Shown here one piece after another: positions 26,359 through 36,916 of a DNA stretch of 64,000 nt. The stretch is from positions 1 to 64,000 of the forward strand of contig CAZDSF010000004.1 in NCBI GenBank assembly GCA_964508025.1, in the 5' to 3' direction. Below the pieces are notes generated by a model. It did no database searches and was not told the DNA's origin. It saw only the letters and a program-made list of their open reading frames with translations. The position numbers and the translations under genes were made by a program. Numbering within the stretch: position 1 is the stretch's first letter; the number at the start of each line of letters is the position of its first letter. Origin of the DNA: JAAZNO01 sp964508025. GTDB taxonomy: Bacteria > Chloroflexota > Anaerolineae > B4-G1 > SLSP01.

Positions 26359-27432
26359 ATGGCAAATCTGACGACGCATCTCAGTGGACTTACGCTTGCA
26401 CATCCGATTATGCCTGGCGCAGGGCCGCCGGTGCGCGATGGCAAGGCGCTGCTTGCGTGCGCGGCTGGCGGCGCAGCGGCGCTGGTGACGAAAACGGTCT
26501 CCGTGAAAGCCGCTGATGTCCCCAGCCCCAACATGGCGGATCTCAAAACCTATTTCCTCAACACGGAACTCTGGTCGGAGCTGCCGCCGGAGCGATGGTT
26601 GGAAGTGGAATACGCCCTCACCCGGCAAGCGGGACTGCCCGTCATCATCAGCCTGGGCTACAGCGCGGAGGACATCGCCGCGCTCGCGCCGCTGGTCGCG
26701 CCCTTCGCTGAAGCCCTCGAACTGAGCACGCACTACATCGGCAACGATCCGCGCCCAATGCAGGATGCCATCCGCGCGGCTAAAGCTACAGGCTTGCCCG
26801 TCTGGGTGAAGATGAGTCCCTTCCGCGAACCGCAGGCGTTGGCGCAAGCGGCGCAAGAGGCAGGCGCAGATGGCATCGTGGCAGTCAACTCCTACGGGCC
26901 AGCCTTCGGCGTGGATATCGAACATGGCGGACGCCCCTGGATGGGCGGCAAGGGCTACGGCTGGATTTCCGGCCCAGCGCTCAAACCCATCGCGCTGCGC
27001 ATGATCTACGATATTGCCCGCGCAGTGGAAATCCCCATCATCGGCGTGGGCGGCATCAGCGCCGGCGCCGATGTGGTGGAATTCCTCATGGCCGGCGCGA
27101 CCGCCGTCCAGGTCTGCACCGCCGCCATCACCAACGGGCCGCAGATCTACGGGAGAATCGCCGCACAGTTGGAGAAATGGCTCGATGAGCACGGCTACAC
27201 GTCGGTGGAGGAGATTCGCGGATTAGCGCTGCGGCAGCCCATCCCGGTGATGACCACGCCGCCGCAACTGCGCGTCGAACGCTGCATCGGCTGCAATCGC
27301 TGCGTGACCAGCTGCATCTACGAGGCGCTCTATCTGGTGGAGAAGAAGATCCACATCCACGAGGGCCGCTGCGCCAAATGCGGCCTGTGCATCAGCCGCT
27401 GCCCCGTGGACGCGCTGCTCCCTGATCGTTGA
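26359..27432 (+). CDS. Dihydroorotate-dehydrogenase-like / PreA-type protein with 2x[4Fe-4S] domain
   Basis: 357 residues. Residues 1-300 form a DHOD-type TIM barrel with FMN-binding features (GLTLAHPIMPGAGPP, VWVKMSPFRE, GADGIVAVNS, IIGVGGISAGADVVEFLMAGATAVQVCTA). The C-terminus carries two [4Fe-4S] motifs, CIGCNRCVTSC and CAKCGLCISRCPVDAL. The layout matches the PreA subunit of dihydropyrimidine dehydrogenase and related Fe-S dehydrogenases. No PreT-like flavin partner is adjacent. It follows the F420 genes on the same strand, but a terminator intervenes, so a link to F420 chemistry is only suggestive. The substrate is unknown. Confidence 0.8.
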   Translation: MANLTTHLSGLTLAHPIMPGAGPPVRDGKALLACAAGGAAALVTKTVSVKAADVPSPNMADLKTYFLNTELWSELPPERWLEVEYALTRQAGLPVIISLGYSAEDIAALAPLVAPFAEALELSTHYIGNDPRPMQDAIRAAKATGLPVWVKMSPFREPQALAQAAQEAGADGIVAVNSYGPAFGVDIEHGGRPWMGGKGYGWISGPALKPIALRMIYDIARAVEIPIIGVGGISAGADVVEFLMAGATAVQVCTAAITNGPQIYGRIAAQLEKWLDEHGYTSVEEIRGLALRQPIPVMTTPPQLRVERCIGCNRCVTSCIYEALYLVEKKIHIHEGRCAKCGLCISRCPVDALLPDR

Positions 27433-27500
27433 CTGGGGACAGGAAACCGGAGCCCCAAGCCGCGCAGAAGCAAAACCGCACCCAGCAAGCAATCAGAAAC

Positions 27501-27538
27501 ACAAAGCCGAGTGTCGCAGCGACGACACTCGGCTTTGT
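27501..27538. terminator. Long perfect hairpin after the PreA-like gene
   Basis: ACAAAGCCGAGTGTCG and CGACACTCGGCTTTGT form a perfect 16-bp stem with a 6-nt loop, 68 bp after the stop codon. There is no long T-run, so it may work on either strand. Confidence 0.7.
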
Positions 27539-27834
27539 ATAGATAGGTTTTGTTACTCAAGTAGTCGCAGTCGCCTATCATCATGCTCATAACGCCGGCA
27601 GTAAAAACCCCCCCTGCTATGTGAATGGCTTTGTGTATATCGCGCTCCATGTACATTTTGGCCCCTTCGGGTTCACCTTTGATACGCGCTTGTACTTGCG
27701 GGAAACCACCGTGCAGAAGTTGAATCGCCAGCAGGCTGCCGGGACGCGGTTACGCTATTGCAGTCAATATCAGTTAGCGCAGGAAATGGTAAAGAGTGTT
27801 ACCGAACCTGCGGTACAGCCCCGTCAATGAAAAC
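27539..27834. other. Gene-free stretch
   Basis: No recognisable gene. A short plus-strand open frame (27621-27830) has no identifiable domain and looks like chimeric sequence joined to the metallopeptidase remnant that follows. Confidence 0.4.
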
Positions 27835-28298
27835 AAGCTGCCGTCCGCCTGGAACAACTGGCGCGCGGCACACGCCCGCTCGCCCGCCGCAGGAGTACGT
27901 CCAGGGCGCGGGTTTCTTCTACCTGGGGCGCAGCTACCGGCTCAAGCTGGTCGCGCCGGAAGCACTTCATCGCCTGGTACACCCTCCATGCGCGCCCGCA
28001 GTTAGATAGCCTCCTGGCCGCCTATGCGGAGCGCATCGGGCGCCGCCCAACCGCCGTTCACATCCAGGACTTGGGCTACCGGTGGGGATCGGCGAATCGC
28101 CGGGGGCAGGTGTACTTCCACTGGCGCGTGGCCCTGCTCCCGCCGGAGATGCTCGAATACGTCGTGGTACACGAGTTGGTACATCTGGTGGAGCGCTATC
28201 ACAGCCCGGACTTCTGGGCGCGGCTGGAGCGCGTCCTGCCGGACTACGCCGCCCGCCGGGAGTGGCTGGCGCAGGAGGGCGCGGCGTATGATGTGTGA
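27835..28298 (+). pseudogene. YgjP/SprT-like M48 metallopeptidase remnant
   Basis: Pieces of one family lie in alternating frames: RLEQLARGTRPLARR (about 27850), then EYVQGAGFFYLGRSYRLKLV (about 27895-27955), then HFIAWYTLHARPQLDSLL (from about 27967). The third piece runs to 28298 through LGYRWGSANRRGQVYFHW, the zinc motif VVHELVHLVERYHSPDFW and the stop. At least one frameshift (near 27960) and a deletion of roughly 30 residues between the second and third pieces disrupt it. The N-terminal beta-domain is missing. The HELVH active site is intact, so the 3' portion could still be expressed from an internal start, but as a whole it is a decayed gene. Confidence 0.7.
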
Positions 28299-28310
28299 TC
28301 CTGGCGCATT

Positions 28311-29231
28311 CTACTTGAACTGAAACAGCAGCGCCACGCCGCCCAGGGCGATGATGGCGCCGATGATGGCGCGCGGGCTGATGCGTTCGCTGCGCAGCGC
28401 TGCCAGCGGCAGGATGAAGAGCTGGCTGGTGGCAAGCAGGGTTTGCGCGGTACCCACTTGCGCAAACTGGATGGCGACTTGTTGCAGCCAGACGCCCAGG
28501 TAAGTCCCCATGAAGACGGCGAGGATGACGATGCCCCACAGTTTACCATCGTTGCGTCCGGCGTTGCGCCAACCACCCAGCGGGCGGCGATCCAGCGCCA
28601 GCCATACGAGCATCGTCAGCACGCCCGCAGCCAGCCGCAGGAGGGCGCTCATCAGCGCGCCGACGGGGGTCTGCGTGAGGGCAATGCGCGAGAGGATCGC
28701 CCCTACAGATTGCGCCAGCGCCGCGGCGATGCCGAATCCGATGCCCATCCACAGCGCTTTCGCAGCGACCGGCGCGGCATCGTGCGTGTGCTCGTGCTCG
28801 CTGATGACCCAGGCGACGCCGAGCACGGTCAGGGCGATGCCGATCCAGGCGCCAGGGGGCAGCGTCTCGCCCAGGGCGATCCAGGCAATGATGGCCGTGA
28901 GCGGCGGCGCGAGGATGCCGATGAGCAACGTGCGTCGCACTCCCAGAGCTTTGAGCGCCTCGAAGTAAGCGGTATCCCCAAAGCCGATTCCAATCACGCC
29001 GCTGATGCCCAGCAGCATCACCGCGCGGGCATTCCAGGGCGCGCGCGCCTCCCCGGTGATGAGCAACGTTGCGGAGAGCAACACGATGGCGAGCACGCCT
29101 TTGATGAGATTGAGCTCGCGCGCGGGGATGCGTTCGCGGGCGCGGCTGTAGAAGAGCGCCGCCGCAGCCCAGAGCGCCGCCGCGGTCAGGGCAGCGAGTT
29201 CTCCGCCGAAGCGGGCGAGTAGCGCGCTCAA
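28311..29231 (-). CDS. EamA/DMT-superfamily transporter
   Basis: 306 residues, ten membrane helices in two EamA repeats. The first repeat is visible as GGELAALTAAALWAAAALFY and ALGVRRTLLIGILAPPLTAI; the second as IAAALAQSVGAILSRIAL and GTAQTLLATSQLFILPL. A short His-rich loop (EHEHTHD) joins the halves, as often seen in this family. The TTG start at 29231 overlaps the TGA of the upstream gene (TTGA), which argues for translational coupling. It probably exports a metabolite; the substrate is unknown. Confidence 0.82.
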   Translation of the reverse strand: MSALLARFGGELAALTAAALWAAAALFYSRARERIPARELNLIKGVLAIVLLSATLLITGEARAPWNARAVMLLGISGVIGIGFGDTAYFEALKALGVRRTLLIGILAPPLTAIIAWIALGETLPPGAWIGIALTVLGVAWVISEHEHTHDAAPVAAKALWMGIGFGIAAALAQSVGAILSRIALTQTPVGALMSALLRLAAGVLTMLVWLALDRRPLGGWRNAGRNDGKLWGIVILAVFMGTYLGVWLQQVAIQFAQVGTAQTLLATSQLFILPLAALRSERISPRAIIGAIIALGGVALLFQFK

Positions 29232-29965
29232 GCCGCAGCGTCCTCGCTGGAAGCGTCCGCTGGAAGCGGCGCAATCCAGAGCGCTGTGCGCGTGCAGCGG
29301 CGCGGCGCTTCTGCCAGTCCCAGGGCGTTGAGCACCTCATCGGGGCGCCCGGTGGCGCCGGCTTGCGCCTTCAAGCGCATCTCCAAGGCCGCAGTCCACG
29401 GCGCGGACGCGGGTTCGGCGCTGAGCGTCTCGATAAGCGCGCGCAGATCGTACTGCTGGCGGTGACGGCGCCCACGTTTGGCGCGCAGCACGCTTTCCTC
29501 GGCCGTTAGCGCGGCGCAGGCCGCTTCGACCACAGCGAAATCCACATCGCGCAGCAAGACGCGGTATGTCACGGCTTCCAGCTGCTCCGAGAGCGCCGGT
29601 GCGTCTTCGGGAACGGTCTCGACCGCTGTGACGCGCAGGTCGGGCGGCAACTGTCCCTCCAGCGCGGCGCGGATGGCGCTGCCATCGAGCGGCTCCGTAA
29701 GCCAGATGTCGAGCCATTCGGCCTCGCCGCCGCAGCCCGTGGGCAACGGCGCGGCGAATTGCATCTTGGGCCGCGGATTGAAGCCCTGGCTATAGCGCAA
29801 TGGAATCCCGGCGCGGCGCAGCGCACGTTCCCATAGCCGTCCCAAATCGAGCACGGAGACATACGCCAGCGTTTTGTTGGTGGCGAAGGTTAGCCGCACG
29901 CGGGGAGATGGGCGGGGGGACAGGGGGGGCAGGGGAGCTGGGGAGCTGGTTTGTTGATCACTCAT
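29228..29965 (-). CDS. TIGR03936 family (DUF2344) radical-SAM-associated protein
   Basis: 245 residues. The conserved core starts at VRLTFATNKTLAYVSVLDLG and includes ERALRRAGIPLRYSQGFNPRPKMQFAAPLPTG, the hallmark of DUF2344. It almost always accompanies, or is fused to, the TIGR03960 radical SAM protein, which is immediately upstream here (20 bp gap). Function is unknown; the pair often sits near ribosomal and RNase genes. The first 22 residues (SSPAPLPPLSPRPSPR) are encoded by a short G-rich repeat (GGGGAGCT units, about 29905-29955), so the ancestral start may be internal. Confidence 0.88.
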   Translation of the reverse strand: MSDQQTSSPAPLPPLSPRPSPRVRLTFATNKTLAYVSVLDLGRLWERALRRAGIPLRYSQGFNPRPKMQFAAPLPTGCGGEAEWLDIWLTEPLDGSAIRAALEGQLPPDLRVTAVETVPEDAPALSEQLEAVTYRVLLRDVDFAVVEAACAALTAEESVLRAKRGRRHRQQYDLRALIETLSAEPASAPWTAALEMRLKAQAGATGRPDEVLNALGLAEAPRRCTRTALWIAPLPADASSEDAAA

Positions 29966-29985
29966 GATTTGTTACCTGTTACTCA

Positions 29986-31965
29986 TTACTCGTCACCCAT
30001 TACCCGTTGCTCATTACCCGTGGCCGTTACCCGCTGCGGGCACTGCCATTCGGGGCTGCGGAGGGTGGGGTAGGCGCGCAGAATGCCGCAGGCGTGGCAG
30101 GTTTCGCGGCAGTCGCTCAGGAATTCGCCGGCGCGGCTGCGACGGGCGTCTTGCAGCAGAAAGCGTTTTTCCACGCCGCTGAGCAGATGATCCCAGGGGA
30201 GGCGTTCGTCTTCGGGGCGTTCACGGAACATGAATTGTGTCTCTAAAGCCGCCACCGAGCCGAAAAGCGCGGGCGCCAGCTCGGCGATGGCCTGTTCCCA
30301 GGCGTCGAGATGCCACCATTCATCCCAGGCGTCGAAGCGGGCGCCGAGCTGCCAGGCGCGTTCGATGAGCGCGTTGAGGCGACGGTCGCCGCGCGTGAGC
30401 AGCGCTTCGAGGCGCGTGCCGGGGTATTTGTTCCACGAGAGCTTGAATCCCCGCCCGCGAATGTGCCGGAAGAGCAGGCTTTGGCGCCGGGCAATGGTCT
30501 CCGCATCGGCAAAAGCCTCCCATTGGAAGGCGGTCTGTGGTTTGGGGACGAAGGTGCTGATGCTCACATGAACCTCGGTTTTGCGTCCGCCGGTGCGCAC
30601 GCCGATGCGCCGCAACTCGTGCGCCAGGTCGGCGATGGCGAGCACGTCTTCATCCGTCTCGCCGGGCAAGCCGATCATGAAGTAGAGCTTCAGCGTGCGC
30701 CAGCCGCGTTGGAAGACTTCTTCGGCAAGGGCGAGCAAGTCCTCGGTGTGGATGTCCTTGTTGATGCGGCGGCGCAGCGCGTCGGTGGCGGCTTCGGGCG
30801 CGAAGGTGAAGCCGGATTTGCGGCTGCCGGTCAGCCCTTCGGCTAACGCCACGGAGAAAGCGTCAATGCGCAGGCTGGGCAGCGAGAAGCCAAGGTGCAG
30901 CCCCGCGCACTGTTGTTGGAGCGTCTGCAACAGGGCTTCGATTTCGGTGTGGTCGGCGGAGGAGAGCGAGAGGAAGCCGATCTCGTTGTAGCCGGTGGCG
31001 GCGGCGATGGCGAAGACATCGCTGGCGATTTCCGCAGCGGGGCGCTCGCGGACGGGCCGCGTGATGATACCCGCCTGGCAGAAGCGGCACCCGTGCGTGC
31101 AGCCGCGTTGAATCTCGATGACGCCCCGGTCATGGGTGGTCTCGATGTTGGGCACAATCTGCCGGATGGGGGTGGGGGGCAGCGTCCCCACGATGCGGCG
31201 CTGGATGGGCAACGGCGCTTCGGGGATCAGCGGCGCGACGCCGGTAAAAGCGCCTTCGGCAGTGAATTCCGCGCGGTAGAAGCGCGGCGCATACACCCCC
31301 TCGATGCCGAGCAGCGCGCGGAGCTGCGCCTCGCGCGGCAGCGCGCGCACGGTCTGGTACGCTTCCAGCAGCTCGAGGATAACGTCTTCGGCCTCGCCGA
31401 TGATGAAGAGATCGAAGAAGTCGCTGATGGGTTCGGGATTGAAGGCCCCGTGTCCGCCGCCGATGACCAGGGGATGGCGCGCATCGCGGTCGGCGGCGCG
31501 GATGGGCAGCCCGGCGAGATCAAGGAGCTCCAGAGTGTTGGTGAAAAGCTGCTCGTAGGCTGTGCTGATGGCGAGGATATCGAACGCCGCGACGGGGCGA
31601 TAGCTCTCCAGGGCATAGAGCGGCAGCCGGGCCTGGCGCAGCGCGGCGATCATATCCGGCGCGGGCAGGTATGCGCGTTCGGCGAGGGTGTCTGCGCGGC
31701 GATTGAGCAGCTCGTAGAGGATTTCCAGCGCGAAGTTGGACATCCCCAGCTCGTAGAGATCGGGGAAGGCGAGGCAGACGCGCGTGGCGACGGCGTCCCA
31801 CGGCTTGTGAATGGCGTTGAATTCGCCGCCGACGTAACGGCCCGGTTTCTGGATTCGATGTAACAGCGCTTCGAGGTTTTCCCAGGGGATGGGCCGGGCG
31901 CTGGCAGCTGCTTCCTGGTGGCGGGGCGCCGGTTGGGGCTGTGTGGTGTGTTGTTGGTCTCTCAC
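29986..31965 (-). CDS. TIGR03960 family B12-binding radical SAM protein
   Basis: 659 residues, normal for the family. The N-terminal half has a cobalamin-binding-like Rossmann domain (LAFPDLYELGMSNFALEILY, FDILAISTAYEQLFTNTLEL, VIGGGHGAFNPEPISDFFD). The radical SAM motif CTHGCRFC lies in EIQRGCTHGCRFCQAGI, followed by HVSISTFVPKPQTAFQWEAF. It generates a 5'-deoxyadenosyl radical at a [4Fe-4S] cluster; the substrate is not known. The start is GTG at 31965, though conserved sequence begins only near IPWENLEALL. The last dozen residues (TATGNEQRVMGDE) are encoded by an intergenic-type short tandem repeat and look like a recent extension. Confidence 0.9.
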   Translation of the reverse strand: MRDQQHTTQPQPAPRHQEAAASARPIPWENLEALLHRIQKPGRYVGGEFNAIHKPWDAVATRVCLAFPDLYELGMSNFALEILYELLNRRADTLAERAYLPAPDMIAALRQARLPLYALESYRPVAAFDILAISTAYEQLFTNTLELLDLAGLPIRAADRDARHPLVIGGGHGAFNPEPISDFFDLFIIGEAEDVILELLEAYQTVRALPREAQLRALLGIEGVYAPRFYRAEFTAEGAFTGVAPLIPEAPLPIQRRIVGTLPPTPIRQIVPNIETTHDRGVIEIQRGCTHGCRFCQAGIITRPVRERPAAEIASDVFAIAAATGYNEIGFLSLSSADHTEIEALLQTLQQQCAGLHLGFSLPSLRIDAFSVALAEGLTGSRKSGFTFAPEAATDALRRRINKDIHTEDLLALAEEVFQRGWRTLKLYFMIGLPGETDEDVLAIADLAHELRRIGVRTGGRKTEVHVSISTFVPKPQTAFQWEAFADAETIARRQSLLFRHIRGRGFKLSWNKYPGTRLEALLTRGDRRLNALIERAWQLGARFDAWDEWWHLDAWEQAIAELAPALFGSVAALETQFMFRERPEDERLPWDHLLSGVEKRFLLQDARRSRAGEFLSDCRETCHACGILRAYPTLRSPEWQCPQRVTATGNEQRVMGDE

Positions 31966-32018
31966 CGTTTACCTATCACAGTCCTGCGATTCACAATTCG
32001 CAATTTGCTATGCATTTG

Positions 32019-32423
32019 CTATTCACCAGTGCGCATGACGCGGATCCAGATATGGCGGCGGCGGGGGCCATCAAATTCGGCGAAGAAGACGCCTTGCCAC
32101 TGGCCCAGTTGCAACCGGTGTTGGGCGACGATGATGAAGTGGTCGCTGCCCAGCAACACGGATTTGACGTGCGCTGGCGAGTTGCCCTCGCTGTGGGTGT
32201 AGGGCAGGCCCTCGGGCACCATGCGCTCCAGTGCCATGGCGAGATCGCGTTCCACTGTGGGATCCCAATTCTCGTTGAGAACGATGCCGGCGGTGGTGTG
32301 CGGGCAGAAGAGGAAGCAGACGCCCTCCTCGATGGGCATTTCGGCAATGGCGTGTTCGATCTCGGCGGTAATATCCAGGAGATCCACTTTGGTGCGGGTC
32401 TGAATTTCGATCTGTTTGAACAT
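32019..32423 (-). CDS. YjbQ/UPF0047 family (secondary thiamine-phosphate synthase) protein
   Basis: 134 residues, exactly the family size: EGVCFLFCPHTTAGIVLNEN with the conserved His-Thr-Thr, YTHSEGNSPAHVKSVLLGSD with two further conserved His, and LGQWQGVFFAEFDGPRRRHI at the end. E. coli YjbQ shows weak thiamine-phosphate synthase activity; the physiological role remains uncertain. It lies 49 bp downstream of rpoD on the same strand. Confidence 0.9.
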   Translation of the reverse strand: MFKQIEIQTRTKVDLLDITAEIEHAIAEMPIEEGVCFLFCPHTTAGIVLNENWDPTVERDLAMALERMVPEGLPYTHSEGNSPAHVKSVLLGSDHFIIVAQHRLQLGQWQGVFFAEFDGPRRRHIWIRVMRTGE

Positions 32424-32472
32424 AGGCTTCCTTAATAGCTATGGACTGAATGGCTATGGACTGTATCGCTGC

Positions 32473-34026
<1,554 letters not shown>

Positions 34027-34042
34027 AGACAGTATCTCCTCG

Positions 34043-35899
34043 TTAACGTTTCGGGGGCTTGGGCCACAACACACGTTGAATGCGTCCTAAAGTAACTGTG
34101 AGTTGGGTCATGGCGGCGGCGTATTGCGCCCCCTTCGAATCTCCCGATGCCTGCGCCTCTAGCAGCAGCCCGCGCACTTCGGCGTTGCGCTGGCGTAGGC
34201 GGCGCTCGCGCAGCCAGAGGATGGTGCGCAGCAGATCGCGTTCCCATTCCTCATTGGAATTGCTAGGCGGTGAATCCTGCAACCATTTCGTTACCTTGGT
34301 TAATGTGTCTGGCGGTAATAAATCTGACCACTCGAGGTTTGGATTCATCATCATTTCTAGCAAAGCATTCCATATTAGACGAGCTTCTGGCCCAAAATCT
34401 TCATCATGTAGAGGATCAAGATCTAGTTTTACAAGCGCGACATCTATTTGCTCCATCAGTGCTGGATAGTGTAGAAACATCGTAAGAACGTGTGTCTCCA
34501 GATCTGCTTCTTGTGGAATTCGGCTTGGCTCAATGTTAGGTTGTAGTCGTAGTGCGGTCGCACGCTCCCGAATCTGCAAGCGATCCCGGATTAGACGCTC
34601 ATCTAGTGCGAGCTGTTTTGCAATTTCTTGTATGTAGATCTCACGTTCTACATTGTCAGGAACGTCTTGTAGTAATGGTAATATTCCATCAACAATGCGT
34701 GCTTTACCACCGGGTTCCCCAGCTTTTTCTTGTTTGAGCATCTCGTGAAAGTAAAAGCGAATGATGGGTTGTGCGGTAGCGATTTGGGATTCCCAAAGAT
34801 GACGGTTTTGCAGAATAAGCTCATCAGGATCAAGCCCGTCAGGTAAGGCTAGCACACGAATGTCAACATTTAACCGACTCTGATAGCTAGCCGCGCCGCG
34901 TGCGTTGAATACGTTATCACCTTTTCGCTCCAACGCTTGCCGCGCTGTTTCCAATCCCCGCAGGGTGGCGTTGATGCCGGCGGCATCGGGATCGAGCGCC
35001 ATGATGAAGCGCCGTGTGAGCCGGTGCAGCTGCTTGAGGTGCGCCTCGGTGAGTGCGGTGCCCATGGGCGCGACGACGTTGCGGTAGCCCTCCTGATGCG
35101 GGATCATTACGTCCATGTAGCCTTCGACGATGATGGCGGCGTCGGCTTCACGGATGGCCTGGCTGGCGAGATCGAGGCCGAAGAGGACCTGGCTCTTGTC
35201 GAAGAGCGGCGACTGTGGCGAGTTCATGTACTTGGGTTCGTCTTCGGGATTGAGCACCCGTCCACCGAAGGCGATCACCCGCCCGCGCCGGTCGCGGATG
35301 GGGATCATCAGGCGGTCGCGGAAGCGGTCGTAGGTGCCGCCTTCATCTTTCTCCACCAACAGCCCGGCTGTGACCATGTCCTCGACGCTGAAGCCCTGGC
35401 CCAGCAGGTGGGTGCGGAGGGCGTCCCACGAGCGGAGGCTGTAGCCCAGCTGGAAGGTTTCGAGCGTGGCGGCTTTGAAGCCGCGCCGTTGCAGGTACTC
35501 GCGGGCGCGCGCCGCCTGGGGCGCGGAACCTAACAGCGTGTGGAAATATTCCGCTGCCGCCTGGTTGAGCGCCAGTAGGCGCTCGGCTTCGGCGCCGGCC
35601 TGCACCTGCGTGGGGGTGAGGGGGCGCACTTCGACGCCGGCTTGCCGCCCCAGCTCTTCCAACGCGGTGCGGAAATCCACCCCCTGCGTTTCCATGACGA
35701 ACGTGAAGATGTCGCCGCCTTTGTTGCAGCCGAAACACTGCCAGCGTTGGCTGTCTGGGAAGACGTAGAACGATGGCGTTTTTTCGCTGTGGAAGGGGCA
35801 GAGGCCTTTGAGGTTGCGGCCCGCTCTCTGGAGCTGGACCGTGCGCCCTACAATCTCCGCCACATCCAGGCGGTCCTTGATGGTATCAATCACGCTCAT
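34043..35899 (-). CDS. dnaG: DNA primase
   Basis: 618 residues. The zinc domain is at the N-terminus (CPFHSEKTPSFYVF, then CFGCNKGGDIFTF), followed by the RNA-polymerase-like catalytic core with Toprim motif (AIIVEGYMDVMIPHQEGY, FIMALDPDAAGI) and a C-terminal helicase-binding region. It makes RNA primers for replication and is the first gene of a dnaG-rpoD unit. The start at 35899 sits 8 bp from a TACAAT, so the mRNA may be leaderless. The stretch 34260-34930 (residues about 323-546) is visibly more AT-rich in codon choice than the rest of the gene. Confidence 0.95.
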   Translation of the reverse strand: MSVIDTIKDRLDVAEIVGRTVQLQRAGRNLKGLCPFHSEKTPSFYVFPDSQRWQCFGCNKGGDIFTFVMETQGVDFRTALEELGRQAGVEVRPLTPTQVQAGAEAERLLALNQAAAEYFHTLLGSAPQAARAREYLQRRGFKAATLETFQLGYSLRSWDALRTHLLGQGFSVEDMVTAGLLVEKDEGGTYDRFRDRLMIPIRDRRGRVIAFGGRVLNPEDEPKYMNSPQSPLFDKSQVLFGLDLASQAIREADAAIIVEGYMDVMIPHQEGYRNVVAPMGTALTEAHLKQLHRLTRRFIMALDPDAAGINATLRGLETARQALERKGDNVFNARGAASYQSRLNVDIRVLALPDGLDPDELILQNRHLWESQIATAQPIIRFYFHEMLKQEKAGEPGGKARIVDGILPLLQDVPDNVEREIYIQEIAKQLALDERLIRDRLQIRERATALRLQPNIEPSRIPQEADLETHVLTMFLHYPALMEQIDVALVKLDLDPLHDEDFGPEARLIWNALLEMMMNPNLEWSDLLPPDTLTKVTKWLQDSPPSNSNEEWERDLLRTILWLRERRLRQRNAEVRGLLLEAQASGDSKGAQYAAAMTQLTVTLGRIQRVLWPKPPKR

Positions 35900-35907
35900 G
35901 GCTGTCT

Positions 35908-35935
35908 ATTGTACTTGGCAAGGTTTGAATGACAA
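35908..35935 (-). promoter_or_regulatory. Promoter of dnaG-rpoD with -10 adjacent to the start codon
   Basis: On the minus strand: TTGTCA (35930-35935), 16-bp spacer, TACAAT (35908-35913), 8 bp from the dnaG ATG. Transcription is predicted to start at or within one or two bases of the ATG. Confidence 0.6.
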
Positions 35936-35947
35936 GGCAGCCCGGTG

Positions 35948-36232
35948 CTAGCGCAATTCAACGTTCCAGTCGGTGATTTCGAGGAAGCGATATTCAGCCT
36001 CGATCCAGTGGACGGCGTTTTCCAGTACCGCATAGACATGCCCGGTCTCATTGGCTACGGCGACAATCGCGATGGCGGCGGATTGCCAGCGATCTTGATG
36101 CCCGACTTCGGCGACAGCGACATCGAAGCGGCGCCGCAGTTGGGTGAGCAGCGGCTTGAGCAACCCGCGCTTCTCCTTGAGTGAGGCCACGCCGGGCAGA
36201 TAGAGTTGGATGGTGCAGGCGCCGATGATCAT
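35948..36232 (-). CDS. DUF503 (YlxP-like) protein
   Basis: 94 residues, the usual DUF503 length: MIIGACTIQLYLPGVASLKE, KRGLLKPLLTQLRRRFDVAV, AEVGHQDRWQSAAIAIVAVA. In many bacteria the family sits next to translation-initiation and ribosome maturation genes; its biochemical role is not established. It lies 6 bp downstream of the pyrophosphatase gene and is probably in one operon with it. Confidence 0.85.
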   Translation of the reverse strand: MIIGACTIQLYLPGVASLKEKRGLLKPLLTQLRRRFDVAVAEVGHQDRWQSAAIAIVAVANETGHVYAVLENAVHWIEAEYRFLEITDWNVELR

Positions 36233-36238
36233 TGCGGC

Positions 36239-36781
36239 TCAACGGCTGGTGCGCAGATACCGGGCGTAAAGCCCCAGTGAACGCTCGATTTCTGCCAGGG
36301 CCATTTCACGCCCTTCCCATTTGAGGACTTTGACGCCGATGTGCTGCAAGTCTTTGTATACGGAAAAGAAGTGCGCGACCTCTTCCAGAAAGTGTGGGGG
36401 TATATCCTCGAGCTCTTGATAGCTGTCGAAGAGGGGGTCGGTGGCGGGCACGGCGAGGATCTTGTCATCGGCGAGACCGCGATCCAACATGCGGAAGATC
36501 CCCAGCGGGCGCGCTTCGATGACGCAGCCGGGGAAGGTCGGCTCGTTTGTCATCACCAGAATGTCCAGTGGGTCGCCATCATCGTAGTGGGTGCGCGGAA
36601 TGAAGCCGTAATCTCCCGGATAATGCAGGGATGAATAGAGCACACGATCAAGCTTGATAAAACCGCCGTCTTTGTCGTACTCGAATTTGTTGCGGGAGCG
36701 CTTGGGCACTTCCACAACGATGTAGACGACATCGAGCGTATCATGGGGACTGGGGGGTAGCTCATGCCACAGATTTGCCAT
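36239..36781 (-). CDS. ppa: Inorganic pyrophosphatase (family I)
   Basis: 180 residues. The family I signature is complete: VEVPKRSRNKFEYDKDGG, YPGDYGFIPRTHYDDGDPLD (metal-binding Asp residues), DDKILAVPATDP, and the C-terminal VLKWEGREMALAEIERS. It hydrolyses pyrophosphate in the cytoplasm, pulling biosynthetic reactions forward. The ATG is preceded by AAGGAGGAG. It is co-directional with DUF503 and dnaG-rpoD. Confidence 0.95.
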   Translation of the reverse strand: MANLWHELPPSPHDTLDVVYIVVEVPKRSRNKFEYDKDGGFIKLDRVLYSSLHYPGDYGFIPRTHYDDGDPLDILVMTNEPTFPGCVIEARPLGIFRMLDRGLADDKILAVPATDPLFDSYQELEDIPPHFLEEVAHFFSVYKDLQHIGVKVLKWEGREMALAEIERSLGLYARYLRTSR

Positions 36782-36916
36782 CTTCTCCTCCTTACAAAAA
36801 TAGCGAATGGCGATGAAGGTCGCTTTCTTGCCGCGATTTTCGCCCGCGTTGGTGCGCTAAAGGCATACGGCGGCGCCGCTACTAGAGCCTAACGCCGCCA
36901 GGGACGTTTGAACGCT

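Noticed and set aside
28305..29231. His-rich loop of the EamA transporter as a sign of metal transport
   Set aside because: Short His-rich linkers between the two EamA repeats are frequent and not diagnostic.
34043..35899. dnaG as a fusion or horizontally acquired whole gene
   Set aside because: Only an internal segment deviates in composition; the domain order and length are normal and the rpoD neighbour is conserved.
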